Below, piece after piece: positions 45,711 to 57,791 of a stretch of 64,000 nt of DNA (the stretch's first letter is position 1; every line of letters begins with the position of its first letter). The translations under genes were made by a program, and so were the position numbers. The notes under the pieces are model-generated. The model saw nothing but the letters and a program-made list of their open reading frames with translations, did not search any database and had not been told where the DNA came from. Source of the DNA: Furcasterigmium furcatum (lineage: Eukaryota; Ascomycota; Sordariomycetes; Glomerellales; Plectosphaerellaceae); the NCBI GenBank assembly GCA_001599815.1, contig BCIA01000002.1:5863626-5927625 (forward strand). Reading direction: 5' to 3'.

Positions 45711-45838
45711 GACAACCCGGCCAGATAGACTAAAAGATGCCCGGGAAACCTAACCATCATGCCCAATTTGCTCTAAACCATTCCTGGTTAATCCAGGAAG
45801 TTTCTGCCAGATGAAGTCTTCTGCAATTGTGATCAAGC

Positions 45839-47880
45839 TCAGTTCTTGCCATTGCTGGCAGGCTCTGACTGGTCACCTGGACTACCTGGGCCCTGGCCCA
45901 TCGCCGGGGGAGGTATGCTGCCAAGCAGGAAGCCTCCGGGGGGCGTCCAACCCTGGAGCGGGTCGTAGACGGGGGTCGAGAAGACCGGCTGGTAGCCATA
46001 CATGTAAGGCATGGTGACACCATGATGAGGCGTCATGGGCGGGGGGCCCATGGGGTACCCAAAGCCCGGGGAGGGCGCAGGGAAACCAGGACCAGGGAAA
46101 GGTCCGGAGACCAGAGGGCCGGGCATACCAGGCATAGGAGCAGGAAAACCGCCAGGAGGCGCGTCGACTGGAGTGGTAACAGGGCCACGAACAGCGTGCA
46201 GCTGCTCGGTAGGTTCCTGGCTCGGGGTTCCATGGGTACGGACAAGCTGGTTGCGGCGGTGCTGCCTAATGGGAGTTTGAGGCTCCTCATCGTAACATAG
46301 GTGGCGGGTTCCGCGGTCCTGAGAGCTAGAGGCCGGGGTGCGGTTCTGACGATCAAACTTGGGGCGCTTGGCCTCGACCACAAGCAAGCCGTCATCAAGA
46401 GGGTTGGGGGTGTTGTGCTAGTAAGAGTCAGAAGAAATCAGTGTTGCGATTGCATGTGTACATACCAGACCCGCGATGGCAGAATCCACAGACTGGGGAC
46501 GCTCAAACTCGACGAAGGCCCAAGCTCTCTCGGAAGGGCCATCTATGACGGCGATTAGTGAGTGTCAAGAGAGACATGTGGGAGGCCACTCACGAGCTCT
46601 CTGGAACGAGACTGGCTGGATGAAAATGTTCGAGATCTCTCCAAAGTCAATGGCAAGTTCATGAACCTCTGAACTCTGGATGTCGCCGTGAAGGTTAGAG
46701 ATCCATATGGTTCGAGAATCCTTCTCTGGGCAACGAGGAACGCGGAAGCAGTGCTGAGATCGAGACTGGCCCTCATCGTTGAATAGAAGAACTGCATAGG
46801 TGCTGTCCCCATTGTACCACGAGACCATTTCGCGACCTGCTTTGTAGTCGTGGAACTTGATCAAGAAGGATTCACCAGGCAGGTTGAGAAATTGGCGGAT
46901 CTGGTGTTTCAGAGGCTCGATGGAGCGAACCTTGACACCCATGAGGGCTTGGACAGCCTCGGCCTCGGTCATGCTGTGACCATCACGGGCGGTGATGTAG
47001 TAAGAGACTAGACATGGATGTCAGCTGAGTTCAATTATTCGGGAAACAAAGAACGAACCTCGAGCAGCCTTGGCAAATTCGACGCGACAAGGACGACCAA
47101 GAATATCAATGTCCTGGCCGTTGTTGAAGGCCCTCGCTGCGTCACCGTCATCCGTGTACTGGGCAAAGATGAATGGCAAGTTGTTGCGATCGCGACGAAT
47201 CTTCAGGAACACCTCGCCAAAGAGCCTGAAAATCCGTTCCACTTCATGACGGATGAGACCATCTTCAATATGGTAGGGCAAGCTGAAAGAGTTAGACCAT
47301 GTAGGACCCACGATGAACAGTGGAACCTACTTGGCGATGAAGACGCAAGCAGTGACCGGGCCGCGGGACTGGGCATCAACCTCCTCGCGAGGGTAGCCAC
47401 GGTGGTGGCGTGTAGGGTAGTCTCGAGCCTGACGAGAGACCATCTGGCGATCGCCTTGCTCCAGGTGGAACCTGAAAGCATCAGGATTGTTGCGATGGCC
47501 AGCCTGCACCTGACGGGGGCGGAGAGGGGAGCCGATGGAGTTGGCCTGCTGGAGAGAGTCGGGGCGAACATAAGTACCAGCATAAGTGCCGCCGTTTCCA
47601 CTCGCGATCTGATTGCCAGAGCGGACATTGCCCTGAGTGCCAGAGCCAAAGACATCGTCGCTGTCGCTGGTACCCTCTGCGCCATTGTTGCCGCTGTCAA
47701 GGCGGGTCAGACATCTCTTGAAAACAACAGCTCAGGAATGACGTACCGATCGTGATTGTTGATGGCAAGGTTTTCACGAAGATGCTCAGTGAGGCTGGTG
47801 ACATCGCCAGGGGAAGTCCCCGGGATAAGGCGAACGCCGCCGCCGCCAGTGAGGGGAGAGTTGCTGCTGTCGGTAGACAT
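45839..47880 (-). CDS. Multi-RRM RNA-binding protein (possibly Rim4-like)
   Basis: Six exons: 47880-47747, 47693-47331, 47282-47059, 47007-46594, 46542-46466 and 46417-45839; 596 aa. The N-terminus is Gly/Ser/Asn-rich. The first RRM (about 164-240) has VFIANLPYHIEDGLIRHEV, LPFIFAQYTDDGDAARAF and the closing RPCRVEFAKAA. A second, less typical RRM-like region has LIKFHDYKAGREMVSWYNG. A third has TIWISNLHGDIQSSEVHELA and, across an exon join, RAWAFVEFERPQSVDSAI. The tail is Pro/Gly/Met-rich (PAPMPGMPGPLVSGPFPGP). It probably binds mRNA in cytoplasm or nucleus. Resemblance to fungal meiotic regulators such as Rim4 is a weak impression. Introns fall inside RRMs and all joins keep frame. Confidence 0.82.
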
Positions 47881-50800
47881 TGCGACTGCCGAACTTCGAT
47901 GACGTATATCCTAAGGATGTGGGATCTACGTCGAGTCAGCTAAGCCGGAAACCAGGGCAGAAGAGGCCGTTGTATGTGCCTCAAGATCGAACGACGCGAA
48001 GAGTGATTCACTGATGGACAAGAATGGAGGAGGTATCGAGAGATGTGAGAGGCGGAGGGGTATCCAGGGAGGAGAGTCAGACTCAGAGCTGCGATAAAGA
48101 TGAAATAGGGAAGGGATACCAGCTGTGGAAGCCGAGTTCGGACGGAACACAACGGAAAGGGAAAGAGCCGATCTCCAAGGTGCGATGGAACACAACCGGG
48201 AGGAGAAAAGAGGCCGCTTTCAAGATGTGACGGGACTGGGATAGGGAAGGGGAATAACCATAATCATCTGGTTCAGACGGAAAACAGACAAAAAGGAAAG
48301 AGGCTGCTTTCGAGATGGAACGGAACTTAAAGATGTGACGAACCTGGAAGCGTCTGGTTCGAACAGAAAGCAGCTCAGAGGGAAAGAGACTGCTTTTGAG
48401 ATGGGGCGGGACTGCAATAAGAAAAGGGAACAACTGTGAACCTTAAGTTCAGACGGGAAACAGACAAAAAGGAAAGAGGATGCTTTCGAGATGGGACGGA
48501 ACTCGAAGATGTAATGAATCTAGGAGCGTCTAGTTCGAATCTCGTTGGAATGGAAGACAGCATAAAGGGAAGGGGATGCTTTTGAGATGGGACATAACTC
48601 GAAGATGTGATAAACCTGGGAGCCACTAGCTCAAATCTCGTTCGAATGGAAGGCAGCGTAAAGGGAAGAGGATGCTTTCGAGATGGGACGGAACTCGAAG
48701 ATGTGACAAACCTGGGAGCTGCCAGTTCGAATTTTGTTTGAAGGAAGGCAGCGTAAAGAGAAGAGGATGCTTTCGAGATAGGATGGGACTGGAATAACAA
48801 AGAGGAACAAACTTTGAACCTCAAGGTCAAACAGAAAGCAGCCAAAAAGGGAAGAGTTTACCATCAACAGGACGCAGCATAAACATATGACAAAGTCGTG
48901 GATGCTGAGAGGGCAAAGAGACTCAAGGCAGACAACGGAGAGATGGAGTACTTACTTTGCTGCTTGAAAGATGTGATGGGTTGATGCCTGAGAGGTTGAT
49001 GTTAGAGAGAAGATGGACTGAAGTAGGAGTCGAGCATAAGGAGGGAGATGTGCAGCGTGGTACGCCAAGGCCGAGGGATCAGGGCAGAGTTGACTTACGG
49101 GAACTGTTTGTGGTTGTGTTGTGAAGAACGGGACCAAAGAAGCACGAAGGGCGAGTGAAGGGATTAAGTTAGCATAAATAGGGAGGCAGGGGGGGACACA
49201 TAGGGCACGCGGGGCAGGCAGGGCGACTAATCGCTATGCTCACGATGCCTCACATAACAGGGTAGTACCTCAAACTTTCATATTTAGCTGGCAAAACCGG
49301 GAAGGAGGGAACTCGGGAAGGCAGGGCGACTACGGTCACAATGTCTCAACCTCCCTCTCAGCGACAACTATCAGGGGACTCAGATACACCAGCAGAGCGA
49401 AGACGCTAATAGATATGTGACCGCAGTCCTGCTGGCGACGACTCCTGCGTCTGAAATATGAGGACAACTGAACTCCGGTCCCCCAGAGACCTTGGCAGCC
49501 TTCCCAGTACAAGTGTAGGTCCATCCAGCAGCAGAAATCCCTTCCGCCGCACGCCTCCTCTGACGTCCGATACCGCTGCCCGCCGCAGTTGTTGCTGGTG
49601 GCTCTGATAGCAACGAACCGATTCAGATGGCTTCACAAAGAAAGCAGAAAAGCGAGAAGGCATGACGGGTCTTCAGCCTGAAAGCAAGCTTTGTCCACTT
49701 ATTAAATCTTCTTGTCAAGTGAACACAGGGCATCTCAGTAGCATCGGGCCAAGCCAGGGGAGATAGATATATTTTCATCTTAATCAAGAGCCGGACAGGA
49801 GGCATAAGACGATGCAGACGTATAATGAGCATAGCAGCCACCCAACTATGTTCACAGAGCTTGAGGTGACTGAGCAGACTCAACACGATGGACCATATGG
49901 GCATTAGACTTGATGACTCTAAGCTTCCTGTATTTCACTCAGTCATATAGACCAGGGGGGCCAGACTCAAACGACGTCAAGTTCAGAGGGCGGTGGCTCC
50001 AGAAAGCAGCAAGCTCGGGTGGCATCAGGTTCTGAGAGCGGCAAGTTCTGAGAACGGCAGACTCAGAAGCAGTTGGTGGTGTTCAAGGGAGCCAAGGGGG
50101 CACCCCCAGCGGACGGCTGTTGGCTTTCGAGGGAAATGAACAGGGCATAATTAGGTCGGGCAAGCTCACTGGGAGCGGATTGAATAAAATGCGTGCTGGT
50201 ATAGCACCCTTGTGAACCAGTGCAGCCGTTGAGAGGAGCGTGTCCATCGGATACACTTAGCCGTGATGTGTACACGCTTGCTCACGGTGAAAAGCCCAGC
50301 TAGGAGCGTCTTAAGCGGCAAGAATGTGTACACCAAACCAAATTGAGAAAGTCTACACAACACAAAGTAGGAAAACATGCTACCGATTCTTGAGCGAGCT
50401 GGGCTTTATCCATCCCACTCGAGTGAATGCAACAGGGGCAGGGGTAGAAGTAGAGTCCGGACTCAGCAGCGTCACAGTCAGTGAGCCGCAGCCAAGGTGT
50501 AACGTGTCATGCATGAAGACAACTAAATTTCGCTCATTTATGTCGTACCTCTCAGTTAAGATTTTAGACGGTTAGACCTAGTGAGTACCTCGTCGGAGGA
50601 GCAAAGCCTCACTCGTCTGGCCCGCCTAGCGGGGGTAGCAAGGAGGGGTGAGCTGTTTGTGAGTCTGTGTGAGCGGATCTGCCATCGTGTACATCAATCT
50701 GGCACGAGAGGGGCAAGAAAACCCTGTGCTGCTAGATGACAGCTGCACTGAATTGCAAGGAACACTGCAAAAATGAGAAGCGGTCGAGAAGCAGAACGGA

Positions 50801-53347
50801 TTCAATAATGCTGGCAGGATGTGGCCCTGTCTCATCCTTGAGGCACGAACGAAGAGGTAGATAGAGTACCGGCCGGCGTCCAGTGGAGACCATCAAGTGG
50901 AGGTACAGGCATAGGTAATATCCCTACTTCATTCTTCGTGTATTTGTCTGAGAGGAGATGGTGATCCTTGGCGTGACCCTTGTCGAGATTAGAAGCTGAG
51001 AGACCGGAACGAACGTGGCAAATAGAGGTTCACCTGTGAGTGTCACAGTCAGGGCAATCGCCGAGTCCTTGCACCACTTGAGTGGGTAATAAGCAATGCC
51101 CCCAGGGACACTCATCCCTAGACCTGCTCGGACCCAGGATGAAGCCGAACTCTCGAGAATGCAGAGTGTACCAATCTTTGGATATGATAGCAGTCCACGA
51201 GAGAAGGCTGGTGACATGAAGAAGCTGTATGATTTGAATTCCGCAGCGACCGTTAGGGTCCCCAGCTTCTGGGAGAGAGACGGAGACGGCCCAGCTTAGC
51301 ATTCGGAATGACTCCTCACCTGAACAGTGATTCCACAAGCAGCTTGTCCAGCCGGACACGGTGAAGTCAGCGAGGGTTTTAGCCGGGCCTCCACGCTTCA
51401 TGTACATCTCCATGTTCCATGAGACGTCAGACCGTGGCCCGCCTGTCGCCAAGTGCCTGTGTCTGCACCGAGCCACTCTTGTGGCTAGTTGGAGGGACGT
51501 ATAAGAGGGCATAAACTGGAATATATAGCCACCGGGGGATGCAGATATAATAACAGCACTCAATAGACGTTTGATAGTCAGACTAAGTACGTAGTTGTCG
51601 AGATGTGGTATGCTTTATGTACGATGTGACCCATAATGCGTGTGAAGCACATAGGTCTCCTCGAATGAGAATGCCTGGGAGGGAAGTTGGACTGGTAGCC
51701 CGAGTAAAGAGGGAAGCAGTAGAGCTTCTCAACCTGTAGCTGGGGAGAGACGGCAGCATGGAATCTTCCGAGGGCAGTATGAAGTCTGCCTCGACCGGGC
51801 ATCAGGAGCTGGAACACTTGCCAGTCCTCCCAGGATAGCGAGTCGCTCTTCTGAGACCTGACCAGCCTACAGAGTCGATGGGTACACTCACATCTTATGT
51901 GTGAGATTTGGCAAGCAAGTTATGGGTGTTTCGGGAAGGACACGGCAGTGCAGGCGTCCGAAGCATAGACGCTGTGGATGAGAGCAAGGAAAGAGGTTAC
52001 AGCTGAGAGGAAAGATGGGACGGAGCTGGATAAGTTGACAAGACAGGCTGGGCCACAGAATACTCTAATGAGACAGGATCTTTGGCCGTGAATGACGCAA
52101 GGAAACTGGGCAAGGATTTTCATGCTGAGGTCCAGCATTCAGAAGTCAAGCCGAGGGTGCGGTTCTTCGGCGTGGGGATGGAAACAGAAAGGAGGACATC
52201 AGAGCGACAAGCTCTCAGGAGGCATCGCCACTTGGCGGCCTCATGACCGAAGGAGCTGTGCAACTGTCAAAGATCTCAAGGTGGAGAGGAGCTCAAGAAT
52301 TGTACCTACCTATGTAAGGCAGATGGATGGGAGGTCAACAAGAGAGGAAGGAGAAGCTGGAGGGATCATCAGACGCTCGGCAAGCAAGGGGCACGGGCCA
52401 TATGCACGGGCCACAAAGAAGTCGGTGCGGTCTTGCCCCTTCAAATGCCCAGCGCCGGCACATGGACTTGTCCCTACCCAAAGTCCCAAACTGATGATGA
52501 TGATGGGATGAACGCTCCGTGGCATCTAATAAATCTTCAGACGACTCTACTACTATGTGTCTCCTGGATGTATCGGGGATTGATGAAAAGTGGTACCCGA
52601 TGCCTAACCAGACCATGGGAGGACTGCGTGGTGAAGCCTCGGAGTCCTCGACTCTGCGGACGCACGAAGGAATCCAACAACTTGTATAGCGCCGAGGCAG
52701 AGGACAGAACCAGAAGCGCTGTGGATTCTCCTCGGAAATGTCGCGAATGATGTTCAGGTCGTCGGCGCGGGTGGCATCACGGGGGTGACCGGACGGAGTC
52801 TGGCGGCCCGGAGTCGGAGTCGGAGGTTCATCGGCAGGACACGCTTATCAGCGGCGGGATTCTCGTCGGGCCCGGGACATTGCGCAATGAACTGAGCGGC
52901 AAGGGGAGAAGATGAAAGCGTTTCAGTCTCGCAGTGCATCCATCCCTTCCCGTCCCATGGATCCTCCAGGATAGTTGGATGGGTTGATCCGGTTGCAGCT
53001 TCCCTCTTCGGATCGAGGGCTGGTGGAGTTCCCTACCTAAAATGTCAAGTAGCGTGGGGGGGACCTACCCTGGTGACTTGCAAGAGGCCGGCCGATGTGC
53101 GGCCTAGTGCGGGTGTTGGGGCGATTACACATGATGGGTGGCAGAGATTTCTCCGCAACAACCTCTCGGAACCAGCTTCAAATAATTCTATCTTGGAGTC
53201 GTCCCGTCCTTCCCTCTAATTACTTACTCACCTTCGCGAGCTTCTTCATCCTGCGTCCATCTCGCCTCTCTGCCGCCCGCCCTGAGGAGCCATATCCGCT
53301 ACGCTGCGCAACGACAGAACCCCGAACACGGCCATTCCCCACGAAAC
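47881..53347. other. 5.5 kb gene-poor region upstream of both the RRM gene and the symporter
   Basis: No convincing coding gene. The RRM gene reads left and the symporter reads right, so promoters of both lie here. From 47.9 to about 49.1 kb the minus strand is strongly pyrimidine-rich and carries a minisatellite, consistent with a long RRM leader. Between 49.2 and 53 kb open frames are short and unlike proteins I know. Untranslated exons or non-coding RNA are possible but unproven. Confidence 0.45.
48160..48850. repeat. Minisatellite with about seven units of 86-96 bp
   Basis: A core related to GAGGATGCTTTCGAGATGGG recurs with the TGCTTT part at about 48215, 48305, 48391, 48481, 48577, 48673 and 48768, so the period is 90, 86, 90, 96, 96 and 95 bp. 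Between cores, units share ACTCGAAGATGTGACAAACC-like and CAGTTCGAATCTCGTT-like segments. The GTTCGAATC pieces are part of the repeat, not tRNA T-arms. Confidence 0.85.
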
Positions 53348-55818
53348 ATGGTGTCGCCTTCAACTCCGGCATCGAATGCCATCGTCTTCACGACGTACTC
53401 CCTCTTTCTGTATGCAGCGGAACCGCGGATCAGCGCACCCTCTCCCCCCTTTCTCTATCTCCTTCCCTGCTCGATTCGGGACAAGTGCTGACCCTTGTAG
53501 CGTGATGGGATGCGCGTTTGCCTACAGGTTCCGCCATGACCTCAAGGGCGGATTTCTCTCGGGAAACAGAACTCAGACGGGTCAGAAATCACCACGTGCT
53601 TTTATGCTGCTGCTTTCGTTCACAAGACGGCCTCTTCAAGCTCCTCGCTCGCCCAGCCACCCTCTCACCCGTCTCAAGGACCAGACTAACACCACCCAGC
53701 CTTCCCCGTGGCCCTCAATTTCATCGCCAGTGGTGAGTGAAGCTGCCGATGGCGCTCGCGGCATCTCCCCCAGAGATCATGAGCGGTAGCAGCAACGAAC
53801 TTCACCACGGGCATTGCCGTCCGTGTATGGACACATTCCGATAATCGAGTCCTCGCCACCTTGTCGTCACGGTGTCACCACACCTGACCGAGGTTCCAGG
53901 CGTCGCGGGAAGCTGACAGCTAGGTTCGTACCCATGATCAACACGTCCTCCTGCGACCTCGGGGCATTTCCCTGGGCGGAGAGTCACGCTCCTGACCAGA
54001 AGTGGTTTCGTCATCGAAATTTCATCCTTCACAGGCAGAGGTCCCTCCTTCCAGGGTGTCCCGAGGCCAAAGAGGATGCGGCTCACTACGGGCGCCGACT
54101 TGAAGCAGATTTTCTGGCATCCAACCTCTCTCCCTCGCTGCTCTTGCTGTGACAGGGAGGAGATGCCCTTTTCTCTGTGGATACGAAGCTGAGATTGTAC
54201 CGTGATACTCGATCAAGTTAATGCTTGCGTGGGAAACGTGCTGCCGCTCCGATTCCCTCTTCGCGACCCTCCCCCTCCCCAGACGACTGACCATACTAAC
54301 ATCTCAGGTCTCGGATCGAGTGTCCTGTTCGCCTGGCCCGAACTAGCCACCATCACTGGCGTACAGGGCGTCATTGTCTATGCTGCGTCCGCCTCGCTTC
54401 CCCTGCTCATGTTCGCCTGGGTTGGCTCCATAATTCGCAAGAAGACGCCTGAAGGCTTCGTCCTGACCGAGTGGACTCGCCAGCGGTATGGCACCGCCGC
54501 CATGCTGTATCTCAGCTTCGCCACCCTCGTCACCCTTTTCCTCTATCTGACGGCCGAGCTCTCTGCCGTTGGTCAGGTTGTCGCCACTTTGACCAGCGTG
54601 AAGCCGCTTCCTGTCATGATCGTGCAAGTTGTCGTCACTGCCATCTACACCTGTGAGCCGCCCCCCCATCCCCGGAGACTCGGCGTTCCGTTTGCTGATG
54701 ACCTTGCAGCTTTGGGAGGCTTCAGGATCTCTTTCGTCACAGACACGGTTCAGGCCAGCATGGTCATCGTTCTGATCATCATTGCAGCCATCACCATTGG
54801 CGTCCTCACCGATGTTGACACCTCTCTGATCGAGGCATCGGGCTACCTCAAGCCCACTCTCCTTGGCTGGCAGCTCATGTACATCCTCCCCGTCTGCATC
54901 CTGACCAACAACTTTTTCCTGTCCAGCTACTGGCTCCGAGCCTTTGCTTCCAAGACGGACAGGGACCTCTGGCTCGGTGTCAGCATGGCCACTGGAGTCG
55001 TGCTCGTCATCCTCACCATGGTCGGCTGCACCGGCCTCATCGCCGTGTGGTCTGGTGCACTCCCACTGGAAAATGTCGCAGATCAGGGGTCCGTTGCCTT
55101 TTTCCTCCTCCTGGACCGTCTTCCTGCCTGGGTCATCGGTCTCGTTCTGATCATGGTCGTCACCCTCTCATGCGCCGCCTTCGACACCCTCCAGACCGCC
55201 ATGATTTCTTCTGCCTCCAACGACCTCTTCCGCAACAAGCTCAACATCTGGTTCATCCGCTTCGGTGTCGTCGTCGTCTGTGCCCCGGCCATTGCCATCG
55301 CTCTGCGTGCCCCCTCGATCCTACAGATCTACCTCATTACTGATCTCGTCTCCGCCTGCATCGTCCCGGTTCTGTGCATCGGTCTCATCGACAAATTTTA
55401 TTGGTGGCGTGGATTCGAAGTCATCGCCGGTGGCATCGGCGGCATCATCAGCGCCTTCATCTTCGGCGTCATATTCTATGAAGGCGATGTCCAACGCGCT
55501 GGCAACCTGCTCCTCGTTTCTGAGGGCCTGTACGCCAACGACTGGAGCGTATTCGGCCTCTTCGTCGCTGCTCCCGTCGGCAGCATCATCTGGGCCTTTG
55601 CGGCTCTCGCCTTCCGCCTGTCGTTCCAGTACATCCAGGCCAAGCGCACCGGCCGCCGCTTCGATGCTTTCGATCGCCCCCAGGGTCCCGGTTTTGGTTG
55701 GAGCGAGGGACATGGACCTGCTACACCTACGAGCGGGTACGGCCAGGAGGTCGGCGAGCCTCGACCTGAGTATGAGACTGAGCAGGTTGACGCCAAGCCG
55801 GCCGGCAAGTTCTTCTAA
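53348..55818 (+). CDS. Sodium:solute symporter family transporter (urea-transporter-like)
   Basis: Five exons: 53348-53409, 53501-53580, 53700-53732 (33 bp), 54308-54652 and 54710-55818; 542 aa. The spliced start joins NAIVFTTYSLFL to VMGCAFAYRFRHDLKGGFLS, GNRTQTAFPVALNFIAS and GLGSSVLFAWPELATITGVQ, matching the fungal SSS family. About 12-13 hydrophobic segments follow, with EGFVLTEWTRQRYGTAAM and SNDLFRNKLNIW as typical loops. The C-terminal tail is hydrophilic. It should be a plasma-membrane symporter; the substrate (urea, polyamine or other) cannot be decided. Intron 3 is 575 bp, far longer than the others. Intron 4 (57 bp) has no stop and keeps frame, so retention would insert 19 residues. 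Confidence 0.88.
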
Positions 55819-56188
55819 CACTCGGCGCGGAATCTCCTCCGAGGTGCAACTTGACACTTGCTCCAGCCATTTCGAATCACCACGTTCCCCGAGACTGCGC
55901 TGCGTCGATGTCCTCCAGCACGACCTTTCCATTCTGATAGACAAAAAGCCTGATGGAAAGTCAGGTAGTCTGGGGGAGACTGTTCACTTCTTCGCACCGC
56001 CCGTCCCCAGGGCTGTCCATTGGTCACACCGGTGCAATTTTCTCTCCTCCCATGCAGTAGTAGTTGTAGTTGCACATAATATACAGAAATACAAGTCGAC
56101 GAGCGCCCTTCCAGCGCTCGTGCTTCATGTTGTTTCGTCCCGCCGAAACTTGCACCCACCACCCCGTTCCCATCCTTCAGATGTTCCG
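55819..56188. terminator. 3' region between convergent symporter and Mba1-like genes
   Basis: 370 bp between two stop codons of converging genes. It should hold both 3' untranslated regions and cleavage sites. No sharp motif could be assigned. Confidence 0.4.
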
Positions 56189-57127
56189 TTATAAGGTGCC
56201 GTCCCTGGCCTGCTTGATCTTCTTGTCAACAGTGCGATCCCTATGATCTGCCTCGTACTTGATCCACTCCTGCCAGTCATCTAACGTGGTCTCCTTAACG
56301 TTGCCAATAGCGGCCCAGGGCTCGGCCTCAAACGTCGTTGCGCTCAAGAAGCGGTGGACAGCGAGGTACTCTGTGCGGCGCTGCATTTTGGTGCTCCCCG
56401 GAACAACCTCGCCAGAGCGGGCGTCGGCGCGGTCGAGCTTCTGGGTGGTGTCGATGGCGACGACGGCCTGCTCGACGACGAGGTTCGGAGGGAAGGGCGA
56501 TGGCATGAGCACAGCGCGGTGGGCTGCGAGGCGGGCGCCGTGGTGTTGCACAATCTCCCAGGTCATGCGCTCAGATTTGTTGCGCCTGGCGAGCGTGTTG
56601 CTGAGGGTGTCGAAGAGGGCCGGCAGTGTGATCTGGCGGAGGGCGCCGCGATCGCCCTCAGCGATGGCCTGACCGAGGCGGGCGTGCAGGGCCTTACCGG
56701 CTGCGAGGGCAGCGCCGCGCTTGATGTGCATGCGCGCCTTGCCGAAGATGCTAGGCTTGGACTTCCATCGCAGGCCGAGGATGCCCAAGTAGTCGATCAC
56801 GCGGGCCTTGATGCTGTACCACTGGTATGTGATGAAGTCTTTGGGGGCTTTCGGGACGTCGGAGAGGGGCATCGTGACAAATGTACCCGGGACGAAGGTC
56901 ACGAACTGTCGTAGTCGCTCTGCCGACGGTTTGGCCGTCATCTGGGACCCGATATCCCCCTCGGTTTTTAAGTCCGCTTGTCTGCCCTGTCGTTTAAATG
57001 CCCTGCCGCCTGGGCTGTTTGTCCAGTCGTTCTTTCTCGAACTATATTGCCTAACGGAGAGCCTGGGAGCCGCCAGGCTTCCAGTACGGGCAAGTCCGCC
57101 GAACGGTCGGGCTGCTGGGCGGAACAT
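56189..57127 (-). CDS. MBA1: Mitochondrial ribosome-associated protein, Mba1/mL45 type
   Basis: Single exon, 312 aa. The N-terminus MFRPAARPFGGLARTGSLAA with later SVRQYSSRKN is a mitochondrial presequence with a typical cleavage region. The rest is a Tim44-like fold: VPGTFVTMPLSDVPKAPKDF, ITYQWYSIKARVIDYLGILG, ALHARLGQAIAEGDRGALRQ and RRTEYLAVHRFLSATTFEAE. Proteins of this family (yeast Mba1, animal mL45) tether the mitochondrial large subunit to the inner membrane for insertion of new proteins. A Lys/Arg/Asp-rich tail closes it. The family call is from remembered motifs; the exact name varies between databases. Confidence 0.8.
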   Translation of the reverse strand: MFRPAARPFGGLARTGSLAAPRLSVRQYSSRKNDWTNSPGGRAFKRQGRQADLKTEGDIGSQMTAKPSAERLRQFVTFVPGTFVTMPLSDVPKAPKDFITYQWYSIKARVIDYLGILGLRWKSKPSIFGKARMHIKRGAALAAGKALHARLGQAIAEGDRGALRQITLPALFDTLSNTLARRNKSERMTWEIVQHHGARLAAHRAVLMPSPFPPNLVVEQAVVAIDTTQKLDRADARSGEVVPGSTKMQRRTEYLAVHRFLSATTFEAEPWAAIGNVKETTLDDWQEWIKYEADHRDRTVDKKIKQARDGTL

Positions 57128-57791
57128 GGTTGAGAGAGGAGCGCGCTCGCTTGGTCGGGTGTCGGGATCGGATTGACGCGTACGCCAAAGGCTCTCTCGC
57201 AGCTGACGCCTCGTCGGATCAACCCCAGGCTAGGGCGAGTCTCTGTGTGTTCGGATTGCCTGCGGCGAGAAACGGCTGAAGGTGCTAATGGGGGAGGGGA
57301 GCAGAGCAGCTCGGTCGTGTCATGCCATCACGATGGATGCTTGGGGAATTTTTTTTGGCGGGCAGCCCATTGGTTTTGGCAGCTCAACGGCGAGCAGGTG
57401 ACGGCAGCTGGGAAGCGGCTAGTGGGTGCCGATCATGGATGATCCATCGCGGCTGATTGGCCGCTAGATCCCTGTCGCCCAACCATGCCACGGCCCCTGA
57501 CAGGTCTGCATCCTCGTACAATTCCAGGACATTGACTCGGAGGTGGGAGACAGACGGGTTGACAACACACACGACATCGATATCCAGGGTTCTCATCCAT
57601 ATTCCCCTCCTCACCTTGGCCTGCTCACCCCCCCGCCAAAGTCTCCGACACGCTCCAGAGTCTTCCATTCCGGATCTTGCCAAGCTGCAGCGCGGAAGAA
57701 TCACATCTTGAACGATTGATCAAGCTCGTCCTCAATGTCCCCGCGATTCCCGCCGCACACCCTCCAGGACACCGACAAGTCCTTGTCCTAG
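57128..57791. promoter_or_regulatory. Divergent promoter region of MBA1-like gene and EOS1
   Basis: 664 bp between start codons of the leftward Mba1-like gene and the rightward EOS1. No clear motifs could be assigned. Confidence 0.4.

Larger units (their letters stand above)
44497..45838. other. AT-richer, repeat-bearing intergenic region
   Basis: No gene seen. From about 44.9 to 45.8 kb the DNA is clearly less GC-rich than its surroundings and contains a 16-bp minisatellite, an inverted-repeat hairpin and a tetranucleotide run. This looks like old inserted or repeat DNA; no transposase-like frame is recognisable. Confidence 0.5.

Noticed and set aside
48510..48740. Repeated GTTCGAATC strings resembling tRNA T-arms
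   Set aside because: They recur with the 90-96 bp minisatellite period and lack the rest of a tRNA cloverleaf.
51030..51563. 177-codon minus-strand open frame in the gene-poor region
   Set aside because: No recognisable motif, ordinary codon pattern absent, and several similar-sized frames overlap; not enough to call a gene.
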